From the NCBI GenBank assembly GCA_011174845.1, contig DUEW01000176.1:1-37403 (forward strand): DNA of 37,403 nucleotides, in the 5' to 3' direction. Below the pieces are notes generated by a model. The model ran no database searches, was not told the origin of the DNA, and saw nothing but the letters and a program-made list of their open reading frames with translations. Numbering within the stretch: position 1 is the stretch's first letter; the number at the start of each line of letters is the position of its first letter. The translations under genes and the position numbers were made by a program. The stretch comes from Anaerolineae bacterium (GTDB lineage Bacteria; Chloroflexota; Anaerolineae; Anaerolineales; E44-bin32). Below, piece after piece: positions 24,651 to 34,400 of this stretch.

Positions 24651-24766
24651 CTTCGCTCCTCCCCACAATGTGCGGCCATTTTAGCTCGCTGTTCCACTTT
24701 TTGGTAACGGTTTATCGATGTCAGTCTGAGTGACGATAAGCGCGATAAACTCGTCGGTCGGAACAA

Positions 24767-24821
24767 GTAGGGGCGCACGGGCTGGGACAATCGCCCAGCA
24801 TCTTCGAACGTGCGCCCCTAC
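24767..24821 (-). repeat. Foldback repeat family III, copy 2
   Basis: Perfect 13-bp arms GTAGGGGCGCACG (24767-24779) and CGTGCGCCCCTAC (24809-24821) with an inner GCTGGG / CCCAGC hairpin. It is inverted relative to the copy at 22033. It sits in the 302-base spacer between two same-strand genes, about 130 bases past the crotonase stop, and could end that transcript. The rest of the spacer shows nothing else. Confidence 0.82.
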
Positions 24822-24952
24822 ACTTGGATATTTGTCTCGCATATGTGCATAAAATCGTTGAAATTCCCTTGAACCTGCTTAATGACTCTACGATTTCCCA
24901 CCACCTAAAAATTGTATCCAATCCCTCCATACCGCATCGTATACCCTTAAGT

Positions 24953-25741
24953 TCATTCACCCACAAAGCTCGGTGGTCGACCTTCGATGAAGCTGCCGAT
25001 CGCTTCCTTAAAATCCGGGCTCTCGAGCAATTCTGCTTGCACATCAATTTCCAGCTCTTGGCTAGCCCGCAGGGAAAGGTGTGAACCTGCATCGATGATA
25101 CGTTTCGCTCCTGCGACGGTTCGAGGGGGCAACTTTATAAACTTCTCTGCTAAGGACATAACTGCCTGATCAAGCTTCTCAGGTGGAACCACCTTATGCA
25201 CTAAGCCATGTTTCTCGGCATCACTGACTTTAATGAAATCGCCTAACAGAATCATCTCCTTGGTCAAACCCACGCCTGCAATGCGCGTCACCCTCTGAGT
25301 CCCCATGATGACAGGCAGCCCTCGTTTCACCTCTGGAAAACCCATGATCGTGCGCTGACTGGCAATACGAAAGTCACAACACAGAGCCAGGATCACCCCT
25401 CCACCGAGGCAAAATCCACGGAGCTTGGCGATGGTCGGTTTTTCAAGCGCCTCGAACGAATCCAGACACTCTTGGAGATCCCTCAGTGCCTCACGAAACC
25501 GACTCTCTGAAACGTCAGTCATTAGACTAAGAACAGCAATGTCGACACCCGTAGAAAAGTGTTTACCCATGCCCTCCACGATGACTACCCATATGTCCTG
25601 ATTATTCTGTAGTTGGCCTGTGACATTGCGTAACTCCTGGAATGTCTCTACTGTCAAATTATTCGCATGATCAGTTCGATTGAGGGAAAGGGTCGCGATC
25701 CGACCCTCCTCACGAAGAAGCCAGTGTTGATACTCAGACAT
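24953..25741 (-). CDS. Enoyl-CoA hydratase/isomerase (crotonase) family protein
   Basis: This is a 262-aa protein, the typical crotonase length. ATG 25741 has GGAGG upstream. The oxyanion-hole regions HFSTGVD (61-67) and CLGGGVI (111-117) are present, so it should bind an acyl-CoA thioester. Aligned with rat hydratase, the position of catalytic Glu144 (GGGCEL) is Ile117 here, while Glu164 is kept as Glu137 (GFPEVKRG). A one-Glu site is known in delta3-delta2 enoyl-CoA isomerases and other crotonase subgroups, so hydration is not assured. Annotation as a plain enoyl-CoA hydratase should be treated with care. It is a single gene between terminator-like structures. Confidence 0.9.
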   Translation of the reverse strand: MSEYQHWLLREEGRIATLSLNRTDHANNLTVETFQELRNVTGQLQNNQDIWVVIVEGMGKHFSTGVDIAVLSLMTDVSESRFREALRDLQECLDSFEALEKPTIAKLRGFCLGGGVILALCCDFRIASQRTIMGFPEVKRGLPVIMGTQRVTRIAGVGLTKEMILLGDFIKVSDAEKHGLVHKVVPPEKLDQAVMSLAEKFIKLPPRTVAGAKRIIDAGSHLSLRASQELEIDVQAELLESPDFKEAIGSFIEGRPPSFVGE

Positions 25742-25780
25742 TATGCCCCTCCACCAAGCCATGGGGTGAAGCTTGGATTA

Positions 25781-25828
25781 AATAAATGGCAGCGAGCATC
25801 GGATGAAGGACACTCGCTGCTTTGGTGA
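25781..25828 (-). terminator. Terminator after the DegV gene
   Basis: GCAGCGAG (25789-25796) and CTCGCTGC (25813-25820) form an 8-bp stem with a 16-nt loop. Read on the - strand, it is followed by CATTTATTTAA, a fair T-rich tract. It lies about 145 bases past the DegV stop. Confidence 0.55.
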
Positions 25829-25965
25829 ACAAACAATGAACACCTCTTCCAAAGGAACGGATAAAAGATCGACCCTCGCCAGCTACATAGAATATTGAGA
25901 AACCAGGCTGGTAGATTTGACGCCTCAGGGTATAAATTGTCTCAAGTGTATCTCTTTTCTTCCTC

Positions 25966-26805
25966 CTAAACCTTATAGCCTGTCAACATCAACACACCCG
26001 GGCCGCCATGAACTGCCAGCGAAGCCACCAAGTCGGCGATCATGATCTCCTTACAGTTGAAGTGCGATTTAGCTCGTTCAAGCAGAGCTTGTCCCTCCTC
26101 GGGTGCCCTGGCATGTACAACGGCCAGGTTTACAGGGTCCGTCAACCCCAGGGTCTCCTCTGTGAATGAGATCAGGCGATCGGTGGCTTTTCCGCGCGTA
26201 CGAATGTTCTCACGGGCTTCCAGAACACCATCCTCCAAGGTGATGATCGGTTTGACACTTAATAGCGATGCTAAGGCACCTTGTAGTGTACCTACGCGTC
26301 CACTCATCTGGAGGTATCTCAAAGTCGCAGGGGTAAATACGAAGGTATGCCGATCGCGGATACCCTCCAGTCGCCTCAAGATCTGCTGGCGATCTTGGCC
26401 TTCTTCGATCGCCCTGGCAGCTTCAAGGACCATCCAACCTGTTCCCAGGGAGATGCTCAGTGAGTCGAAAACCTCCACATCGGCCTGGGGGACCATGGAT
26501 TTCGCTAACACTGCTGACTCATACGTGCCACTGTGCTTGCTGGTGATGGTGATCGCTAGGATCGAATGTCCTTGCTCGGTAAGTTCCGTATAGTGTTTAG
26601 TAAACCAAGCGGGAGTTGGTTGCGCGGATGTGGGAAGGATGCCCATTTCATCGATCTTGCGATAGAAGGTATCGCGATCGATGTCGATCTCTTCCTCATA
26701 AGTCTCGTCGCCGAATTGTATGGAGATGGGTGCGACGCGGATATCATAACGCTTGAGGACATCCTCTGAAAGATTATTTGTGCTGTCAGTGACAATTTTG
26801 ATCAT
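25966..26805 (-). CDS. DegV family fatty acid-binding protein
   Basis: This 279-aa protein has the full DegV/FakB length. Family blocks are IVTDSTNNLSED at the N terminus, PTSAQPTPAWF, SKHSGTYESA and YLQMSGRVG. Proteins of this fold bind a fatty acid; FakB members present it to the FakA kinase for acyl-phosphate formation. No FakA gene is adjacent, so kinase partnership is unproven. ATG 26805 has AGGAGGAG eight bases upstream. It is a single gene followed by a hairpin terminator. Confidence 0.93.
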   Translation of the reverse strand: MIKIVTDSTNNLSEDVLKRYDIRVAPISIQFGDETYEEEIDIDRDTFYRKIDEMGILPTSAQPTPAWFTKHYTELTEQGHSILAITITSKHSGTYESAVLAKSMVPQADVEVFDSLSISLGTGWMVLEAARAIEEGQDRQQILRRLEGIRDRHTFVFTPATLRYLQMSGRVGTLQGALASLLSVKPIITLEDGVLEARENIRTRGKATDRLISFTEETLGLTDPVNLAVVHARAPEEGQALLERAKSHFNCKEIMIADLVASLAVHGGPGVLMLTGYKV

Positions 26806-27067
26806 GTTTTTCGCTCCTCCTCGGTAGTTGAGTGTGTTTCACCTGTGTCGTCTGCACAGAACCAGGTTGAGAACAAAGGGCCGCCTCAACCCGATCTAAA
26901 CCACACCCCCATCACGTACAAGTGCTCCTGTATCGTTATAACCCCTAATTTCTCGCTTGGTCTCGCGACACGGATCCCTCAACCGTCTTCATCGTTCATA
27001 GTCGGCCATTCGAATGCGATGTTGGTGGCTTTCTGTGCAGCATTTCTCGAGAAGGAAATCATCTTAC

Positions 27068-27838
27068 CTACCCCATTCCACCCGAGATCCTCATCCCTCC
27101 ATCAATGACTAGAATTTCCCCGTTCACATAATCCGATAAAGGAGAAGCTAAGAATAGAGCCGCTCCAACAATGTCTCCCGGTTCACCCAAACGACCGAGA
27201 GGCGTTGCATCACGAACAGCTTGAGCGATGGCATCCGACTCCCATAAAGCTCGACTAAATTGGGTTTTGATCACCCCAGGAGCGATGGCATTGACTCGGA
27301 TTTTAGAAGGACCCAACTCCATCGCTAAAACCTTGGTCATCATGATCAACCCAGCTTTGGAAACACTATAAATACCCAATCCAAGCGAAGGTCGGATTCC
27401 AGCGGTTGAAACCATATTGATGATCACACCACCACCCCGCTCCTCCATGATGGGAGCTACCTGTTGGCAGAGGTAGAATGCTCCTCGCAAATTAACCTCC
27501 AGGATTTTGTCCCATAGGGCAGAGGTCGCGCTTAAAATCGGTCCGAAATGGGGATTGGTGGCCGCGTTGTTGATGACGATATCGACACCACCGAAGGTTT
27601 CGACAGTCTGTTCAACTAATGCTACGACTGTCGCCTCTTGACCCATGTGGGCAGCAATCGCTAACGCTGTGCCCCCACGAGACTCGATCTCAGCCGCCAC
27701 TGCATCGACGCCTTCCTGTTTACGACTTGCAACAACCACCCTGGCTCCAGCTTCGGCGAACGCCAGCGCTATCGCTCGCCCAATCCCTCGCGAACCACCC
27801 GTAATGATAGCCACACGATCCGTTAAGTCATAGGTCAT
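27068..27838 (-). CDS. SDR family oxidoreductase (FabG-like)
   Basis: This 256-aa classical short-chain dehydrogenase/reductase has the cofactor loop TGGSRGIG (13-20), NNAA, Asn116, and the catalytic Ser144, Tyr157 and Lys161 (YSVSK). Arg39 at the end of the second strand favours NADPH. ATG 27838 follows AAGGAGG. It could reduce a 3-oxoacyl thioester or oxidise a sugar or alcohol; the substrate is not readable. The MFS gene lies 90 bases upstream on the same strand, with a decayed foldback repeat in between. They may be one transcript. Confidence 0.93.
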   Translation of the reverse strand: MTYDLTDRVAIITGGSRGIGRAIALAFAEAGARVVVASRKQEGVDAVAAEIESRGGTALAIAAHMGQEATVVALVEQTVETFGGVDIVINNAATNPHFGPILSATSALWDKILEVNLRGAFYLCQQVAPIMEERGGGVIINMVSTAGIRPSLGLGIYSVSKAGLIMMTKVLAMELGPSKIRVNAIAPGVIKTQFSRALWESDAIAQAVRDATPLGRLGEPGDIVGAALFLASPLSDYVNGEILVIDGGMRISGGMG

Positions 27839-27879
27839 AGGATTCCTCCTTATTTCTGATCATCTCTTTCGTCCTCATG

Positions 27880-27933
27880 TTTAGCCACAGGCTTCGACCT
27901 GCGTTGAAACGCACCCTGATTGATCCGCCTACA
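27880..27933. repeat. Foldback repeat family II, decayed copy
   Basis: TTTAGCCACAGGCTTCGACC, a following CTGCG, GCACCCTGATTGATC and CCGCCTACA match copy 2 (21936) with many changes. The right arm overlaps the MFS stop codon: TAG comes from the TGTAGGCGG arm read on the - strand. Confidence 0.6.
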
Positions 27934-29188
27934 TCGCTCCATTTCCACTCTCAAGCTGAATATCCCCAACAACGGAACGAGCTCCCCAGAGCATCACCAG
28001 CGCTGCCAGTAGACCTAACGACGCGAAGACGACCATGCCAACTCGTAGATCCATTTCGACATCCGACAGCCAGCCAATGAGGGGTGCTGAGGGAAGGTTA
28101 CCCAGATAATGCGTAAGAAATAAGAATATACTCTGCGTTGTCGCTCGGAATGCTGGAGGTGTCACATCATGGATTTGTGGTCCATTGCAGGAAAAATTAA
28201 ACGAAAAGAGAAAAAAAGCCATTCCTACGGTGATCAAGAACACTGTGCGATCTGCCGCAAGAAGGCCTACGATACCCAGTGGTGTCCCTATCGCCAGGCC
28301 CAGGCCCATGGTTATCAATTTCCCGCCAGGATGTCTTTGGCTCAAATAATCGCCTAGCCAACCACCCGCCAGCACCCCCACGACACCAACCACGACTTGT
28401 GCCACACCTGCGACTGTTGCTGCTGAGGCCAGCGTGTAACCATGATAACGCTGCAAGAATGTCGGCATCCAGAAAATCAAGCCCCCAGTCGCAAGGTAGA
28501 TCAGAATGCCACTTGTATAAACGACCCTCAAAGTTGGTATACGGATCAGATGGCGGAGTGCATCTGCCGCAGGCTGAGGTGTGGGCGAAGTACGTGGACT
28601 CTTCTGGACAGATGGGTTCATCCGTGAACGTGTGCCAAACCGCCAAATGAGCCACGCCAGGAGTAGCCCAGGAAGACCGGCGACGATGAACGATGTCCGC
28701 CAACCTAAACTCTGCGCGATCACACCGCTTGCCAGGTAACCTGTCGCGGAGCCTAGTATTAAGCCCACCGCATGAATGCCAACCGCCTGTGCTCGAAATG
28801 TGGCGGGAAAGACCTCCGATAGCACCGCAAGCGCGGGAGGCCCATACCCCCCTTGACCGACACCCACGCCCAGGCGGGTCACGATGAGGGACAAATACGA
28901 ACCCGCTGTGCCGGTGAGAGCCGTCGCTGCGCTCCATAGGGCAACGACAACAGCGATGATCCGCTGCCTACCCCATCGATCGGCTATGATCGCTAAAACC
29001 ACCGCCGCCAATGGGTAGGTGAACTCGAATGCGCTGTTCATCCCACCCACCTGCATGTCAGTTAGATGAAACTCAGCTTTGATCGCCTCGGCCAGCACGG
29101 AAACAATTTGTCGGTTGTAGAAATTAAACCAGTTCGCGAGAACGAGTAGACTTAACGTGTGCCAAGCGTAACGACGGATGCGGGGCAA
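27929..29188 (-). CDS. MFS transporter
   Basis: This 419-aa protein has about twelve membrane segments. The loop after helix 2 reads ADRWGRQR, the major-facilitator signature, and the N-terminal NWFNFYNRQIVSVLAEAIKA resembles the spinster/organic-anion type of carrier. The start is probably TTG at 29188, with AGGAG five bases upstream; no ATG fits as well. It would move a small organic molecule across the inner membrane using the proton gradient. It lies upstream of the SDR gene, so a shared catabolic substrate is possible but unproven. The C-terminal end lies in a decayed repeat. Confidence 0.88.
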   Translation of the reverse strand: MPRIRRYAWHTLSLLVLANWFNFYNRQIVSVLAEAIKAEFHLTDMQVGGMNSAFEFTYPLAAVVLAIIADRWGRQRIIAVVVALWSAATALTGTAGSYLSLIVTRLGVGVGQGGYGPPALAVLSEVFPATFRAQAVGIHAVGLILGSATGYLASGVIAQSLGWRTSFIVAGLPGLLLAWLIWRFGTRSRMNPSVQKSPRTSPTPQPAADALRHLIRIPTLRVVYTSGILIYLATGGLIFWMPTFLQRYHGYTLASAATVAGVAQVVVGVVGVLAGGWLGDYLSQRHPGGKLITMGLGLAIGTPLGIVGLLAADRTVFLITVGMAFFLFSFNFSCNGPQIHDVTPPAFRATTQSIFLFLTHYLGNLPSAPLIGWLSDVEMDLRVGMVVFASLGLLAALVMLWGARSVVGDIQLESGNGAM

Positions 29189-29357
29189 AGGGACTCCTGG
29201 GGTTTAGCTCAGGCAAGGAATTCTCATGATCAGAATTAACAACCCACAATCTCCAATCAGGTTATGATCGGAGCACCTTCATATGAGAAAGAATCACGTG
29301 CCGCGTCTTTACATGGACTGTAGACAAGAATCGATGAAACCACAACCATCTCTTGTA

Positions 29358-29458
29358 TGTCATTCCAGGCGCCATCAGGCGCGAAGAAACCTTGGGATGT
29401 AACTTTCTTATATGGCTCATCCCAGGGATTCCTCGTCGCTCTGCTCCTCGGCATGACA
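29358..29458. repeat. Foldback repeat family IV, copy 1
   Basis: Outer arms TGTCATTCC...GGCATGACA, and an inner TTGGGATG / CATCCCAG pair around a short loop (29394-29425). The GCGCCATCAGGCGCGAAG motif is shared with the neighbouring copy at 29469. Confidence 0.65.
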
Positions 29459-29468
29459 CGGCCCTACT

Positions 29469-29553
29469 TGTCATTGCGAGCGCCACAGGCGCGAAGCAAT
29501 CTCCTCAACCAAAAGATTGCTTCATCGCCCTTACGGGCTCCTCGCAACGACAT
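29469..29553. repeat. Foldback repeat family IV, copy 2
   Basis: The left arm, TGTCATTGCGAGCGCCACAG then GCGCGAAGCAATCT, pairs with AGATTGCTTC and CTCGCAACGACA on the right, around a short AT-rich loop. It lies in the divergent spacer of the MFS and methyltransferase genes. Such TCATTGCGAGCG units are widespread small non-coding repeats in bacteria. Confidence 0.75.
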
Positions 29554-29664
29554 GAGGGTAGTTCAGATAAATTCGTATTTGAGGTTAACAACATAAACCC
29601 AGTGTGGGATGGAAATTTCCAACTTACAATAACAGAGAGGCTAAAACCATAAGGTGTGGAACAA

Positions 29665-30360
29665 ATGCGAGGCTGGATCCTACCCCCACCCATCGAACCC
29701 ATAAAAACCAAGCAGCAATTCGAAGCAGAGAGGGTCGCTAAAGTTACGTGGCTCATTCAGCATGAATTCCTCAAATCTGATCGCATCAAGGATGCCTTGC
29801 TGAAAGTCCCCCGGGAAGACTTCATCCCTGAAAATTACCGAGATTATGCCTACCTTGAAGTCCCTTTTCCGCTTCCTGGCGAACGGGCGACCATCTCGTG
29901 CCCGCACAGTTATCCCCTGTTTTATGAGCCTCTGGGCTTGGATCGTGGGGACAGGTTTCTAGAAATCGGTTTGGGCTCTGGTTATGGGGCAGCGATTGCG
30001 AGAGAAGTTGTGGGACCAGAGGGACTCGTTGTCTCGATCGAAATCGATCCCCTTACCTTTGAGTACGCAAAGGGAAATCTTGAGCGTGCAGGCTACAGTG
30101 ACATTGTGCTCGTGAACGGGGATGGCGGTCTTGGTCATCCAGAATTTAGTCCTTTCGATAAAATCGCGATCACCGCAGCATGTGTCGCGATCCCACCACC
30201 TTTGATCGATCAATTAAAGATAGGAGGAAGGCTCATTTCACCAGTTATTAAAGCTGATGTTCAAGACCTGGTTCTATATGAAAAAGATTCGGAGGGTGTT
30301 CAACGGCTTACGATCTGCGAAGTGCTTTACGTTTCTTTACGGGGGATCTATGGTGCATGA
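29665..30360 (+). CDS. pcm: Protein-L-isoaspartate O-methyltransferase-like protein
   Basis: This is a 231-aa protein. Start ATG 29665 has AAGGTG eight bases upstream; GTG 29656 is an alternative. The SAM-binding motif I, EIGLGSGYGAA (100-110), is clear. Before it, ATISCPH (75-81) matches the TISAPH active-site segment of isoaspartate methyltransferases, and PREDFIP fits the VPRexFvP block. It would methylate L-isoaspartyl residues in damaged proteins so they can return to aspartate. The central FPLPG segment is shorter on homology than in E. coli Pcm, so a related protein methyltransferase is possible. Confidence 0.85.
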   Translation: MRGWILPPPIEPIKTKQQFEAERVAKVTWLIQHEFLKSDRIKDALLKVPREDFIPENYRDYAYLEVPFPLPGERATISCPHSYPLFYEPLGLDRGDRFLEIGLGSGYGAAIAREVVGPEGLVVSIEIDPLTFEYAKGNLERAGYSDIVLVNGDGGLGHPEFSPFDKIAITAACVAIPPPLIDQLKIGGRLISPVIKADVQDLVLYEKDSEGVQRLTICEVLYVSLRGIYGA

Positions 30361-30413
30361 ATAGCAGCACACCACCCACCTAGACCGGATCGATCAATAT
30401 GGATGCAGTCAAC

Positions 30414-31229
30414 TTATTCCATCGTCAATCGGCGCACCTCACGCGTTTCAAAATCATACTTTGCTATACCTATGGAAGTAAGTAATGTGAGGATGGCTTG
30501 AACAAAAAGGGTCGGAATCCATGTGAGCAGGCCGGAAACTGTATAGATACTGAAAAACAAGCCTCCGGATAGAATCAATGGTAAATATTGCTCGTAAGGC
30601 TTCAGCGTCTGGTCGAAGAAACCATCCATAAAACTTTGAAATTCCTCTCTGAATTCGATGACCATCTCCTGGCGTCCTTCCTCAGGGGCGCGTAGCACGA
30701 ACTGTTTCTCCATAGGTTCCATTAGGAATTCAATATAACGGTCAGGGATTGTAAAACCTTCCCTGGCAATGGATTCCCGAATCCCGATATAGAAGCTCCC
30801 ACATGCCACCAGGATGAGACCTATCAACAAGATATTCTGGTTTTGGCTAATGGGTCGCACAGTGAAATCAATCTGTTTCTCAAGTCCTCTCATGACATTG
30901 CTCGCATATCCAACGCCAAGAAGTACGAAGACGAAAGTCAGGACTCCGCTAACCACGGTCACTTGCCAACCAAGTAGCATGGCCAAACCAGAAAGGAGGA
31001 AAGCTATCGCCGACACCCACAAAGGCCTCAAGAGCGCAGCCACCAGGCCAGCACAAATCAGCATCAATCCGAGCGATAAAAGGATCCAAAGGAGTAGGTA
31101 AAGGAGTTCGATTGAGGGAGCAATGAGCAGCTGATCGAATTCGCCAATCTGTTTACAGATCGTTCCAAAGAAATATCCTGCTCCGGTCATCAGGATGATG
31201 AAAATAAAATTTTTCGCCCAACGATTCAT
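30414..31229 (-). CDS. Polytopic membrane protein, function unknown
   Basis: This 271-aa protein has about six to seven membrane segments: FIFIILMTGAGYFFG near the N terminus, LLYLLLWILLSLGLMLICAG, LWVSAIAFLLSGLAML, VVSGVLTFVFVLLGVG, NILLIGLILVACGSFYIG, and two near the C terminus (YLPLILSGGLFFSIYTVSGL, LFVQAILTLLTSIGI). A soluble stretch of about 60 residues (about 160-220) separates the last pair. ATG 31229 is chosen because AAAGGA lies eleven bases upstream; an earlier ATG at 31274 has no ribosome-binding site. No family is recognised. It lies just downstream of the large kinase gene on the same strand, about 245 bases away. Confidence 0.65.
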   Translation of the reverse strand: MNRWAKNFIFIILMTGAGYFFGTICKQIGEFDQLLIAPSIELLYLLLWILLSLGLMLICAGLVAALLRPLWVSAIAFLLSGLAMLLGWQVTVVSGVLTFVFVLLGVGYASNVMRGLEKQIDFTVRPISQNQNILLIGLILVACGSFYIGIRESIAREGFTIPDRYIEFLMEPMEKQFVLRAPEEGRQEMVIEFREEFQSFMDGFFDQTLKPYEQYLPLILSGGLFFSIYTVSGLLTWIPTLFVQAILTLLTSIGIAKYDFETREVRRLTME

Positions 31230-31473
31230 CTCAGCACTTATCCTTTCAATCGTAGGCTTGTATCCAATCTCCATTACGCAGATTGGTAGAATTTTCCTGT
31301 TTAGATAAAACTACTAAATTCCGATTCCCCTCTCTATAAGCATACGATTCTGAAGCAGCCACCAAATCACACACCTAGGGGAATCCCTTAGGTATGCCAA
31401 CCAAATCTAAATAATGATCACTAATTGAGTAAAACAGGAGACCATCTACTAAAAGACTCCATACACAAAAATC

Positions 31474-34400
31474 CTAATGCGGCTCAAGGACGATCTCTTT
31501 GTACCACGATCTAAATGCTCCTGCTATTTGGACTTTTTTCACCCACGGTTTCACAAGGATATGCCAGCGTATGTAAGTCAAAGGGATGATTGGGACTTCG
31601 TCCACCAGGATCCTCTCCGCCTCATGGTACATCTTCATACGTTCTTCCTGGTCACCTACCCGGCGCGCCTCTTCTACCAGGTTTTCATAGGTTTCATTGT
31701 GCCAGCGAGTTAGCTCCTGGAAGTGTGCCGTCCTCATGAAATTATCAGGGTCAGGGTAATCTGCAGCCCATGCCATCGTGAATAGATGAGGCGGTTCCTC
31801 GACAAGCCGTTTGCTATACTGGCTCCACTCAAAATGTTCGCACTTGATTTCAACCCCCAGACTCTCGTACCATTGGTCTGCCAAGCTGGGAGCTCTCACG
31901 CAATCTCCACCAAAAAAGAACTCGACAGAGGGGAAACCAACACCGTCAGGGTAACCAGCTTCCTTCAGGAGATCTTGTGCTCTTTTAGGATCACAAGATG
32001 TCTTGATCTCTTTTGTATGACCTAGTAACCCCGGCGGCACAAAACCACCTAAGGCAGGGAAATCAAAACCTCTCAATGTTTCATCCGCCAGCCTTACTTT
32101 ATCTGTGGCCAGAGCGAAGGCCTGACGAACTCGAACATCATCAAAAGGCGGTCGACTTGTGTCAAATCCCACGTAGCTGGTAACTGTTTCGGGGTATGAG
32201 AGATATTCACCTGCAAAACCTTGCCTCGCGCGATCGTTCTCGATGGAATGCGGCCATAGCCCATAAATGTCCAGAGCACCGTCTACGTACATCTGCAATT
32301 TTTTGGATCGATCCGCAATCAGGCATAGTTCCACCTGTTCCACATTACCTGGGAAACTGCCAGGGTAGCGAGGATTCCGGGTCAAGGTCATTGATCTTCC
32401 CGGTTGCCATTCCTCCAAGCGGAATGGACCGTTGGTGACCAGATTTCCCAGCTCGGTCCAAGCTTCCCCATGCTCTTCGACGATATGTCTGGGCACAGGG
32501 AAACCCACAGAAAGCAAGTGCAGGGCATACCCCACTCGATCCTCATGCTCAAACTCCAGCGTCATGTCATTCAACGCCCTTATACCTACACAATCGGGAT
32601 CGGTCACTTCACCCTTGTGGAAAGCTCGTGCACCCTTGATGCTGTATAGCAATTGGGCGCTAGGGGAACCAAGCGCAGGATCTAAGACGCGCTTCCAAGT
32701 GTATACAAAGTCATGAGCCGTCACTGGGTGTCCGTCGCTCCAGTAGAAATCATCGCGCAGGTGAAATATATACTTTCGCCCGCCCTCCAATACCTCCCAA
32801 CGTTGGGCGATCTCAGGCACGATGTCCAATTCCGGTGTGACTGTGATCAAACCGCTGAAGAGATGCGCGATCACGTCCATTGAGTATGTGTCATGCGCCT
32901 TCACCGCATCAAGCGTCGATGGATCTATCCAATGATCAACTCTCAGCGGATGAGGTGCGGGTTCCATCAAGCCCTCGTCAATCACTTCTCCCGCGCGTTG
33001 TAAGAACGCAAATCCTTCCTCGTATGCATGTCGGGCAGATTCAAAGTTGTAGGCCAGGTGATGAGTCAAGCCTAATTTCATCAGCGTTCTCGCTGCTCGA
33101 TCGTACTCCTTCTGTTCTCTTAGGAAATCTAAAGCCCGTTCGTAATAATCGATCGCCTCGCGGTGCGCATGCAATGCACGTGCCTTATCTCCAGCTGTAA
33201 GTAAATTCTCGATCGCCTTTTCAGCCTCCCCTGCCTCTGTATAATGACGGGCTAACTGAACGGCGATCTCGTCCCTGCGTCCTTCGTAAAGCTCATCAAG
33301 GACGGAGGCGATCTCACGGTGCAATAAACGACGTTCTCCTGGGCTGAGCTCGTTATACAGATAGCGCTGGATGACGGTGTGTGCAAACTGGTAGCGCGAC
33401 AGGTGATAGCGACCTACCCTCACCTCGCTCCCCACCCGAACAAGACGGTGTCGCTTCTCAAGTTCTTGAGAAAGCTCACGCAAGAGCTTTCTTTCACCAA
33501 TCTCCTGTACCCGAGCGATGACCTGGGCGGTGAAATCCTCCCCCTCCACACTGGCCACCGAAAGGATCTCTCGCAGCTCCGTCTCCAGTCGACCCACGCG
33601 CTCTTCTATCACCCCTTCCACCCGAGCCGGCAGCGTTCCCCAATCCAGCGCCGGACCTTCGACCCAACGCCCTTGCTTATCAAGAATTAAATCCCCCCGC
33701 TCCTGCATCGCTCGTAACAATTCGATGGTGAAGAGCGGATGGCCGCTTGTGTGGCGGTATAATGCCTGGCGGAAACCTTCATCCAACCGATTGGGTTCTG
33801 TATCCAAAAAGGCATCCACAAAATCCCGGTCTTCAGCTTCATCCATTTCACCAAGATCGATCCAGATATCACCAAAGTAGCGCTTCATCTCAGTAAGCAT
33901 CTTTTCCAATGGATGGCGCCCACCGTTTCTTCCCAGAGCAACCTCATCGGGACGATAAGCCCCAGCGATGAGGATCCGAGCTCCCTCGATGCGCCTGCTG
34001 AGATGGAAAATCAGGTCGATGGAACCTGTATCCGCCCATTGAAGATCATCGAGAAGGATCATCAAGGGACGTTGAGATGCAAGTTCACAGAGCACATTTG
34101 CGTATTGATCAAAAAGATGGGTCTGTTCCAACTCGCCTGGGGTTGCCCTTTCGCGACTGACCAATGCTCTTAGTCGATCCATCCATGGCGCTTTATCCAA
34201 CGTAGCCGCTGTTGCACGTTTTTCCAGATCACCACCAAATATAAAAAGATCGACCAAGTCAGGACCGTTATCGATCAGCATCTCTATGGTGGCAGGAAGA
34301 TGATTCCACAACCGCCGGGCGTGATCCTGTGTGATCGTTCCAGCAGACCATCGACCTTCAACATCCCCGGTGAGCATTCCTAACACGTCACGGAAGGGAA

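Noticed and set aside
28197-28937. 246-aa open frame on the - strand
   Set aside because: It is an out-of-frame shadow of the MFS gene; composition is Arg/Ser/Gly/Cys-rich with no family signal, while the MFS frame has clear membrane helices.
31373-31393. Imperfect hairpin (ACCTAGGGG / CCCTTAGGT) after the kinase fusion gene
   Set aside because: It has a mismatch, no T-run on the - strand and lies 80 bases past the stop, so I did not call a terminator.
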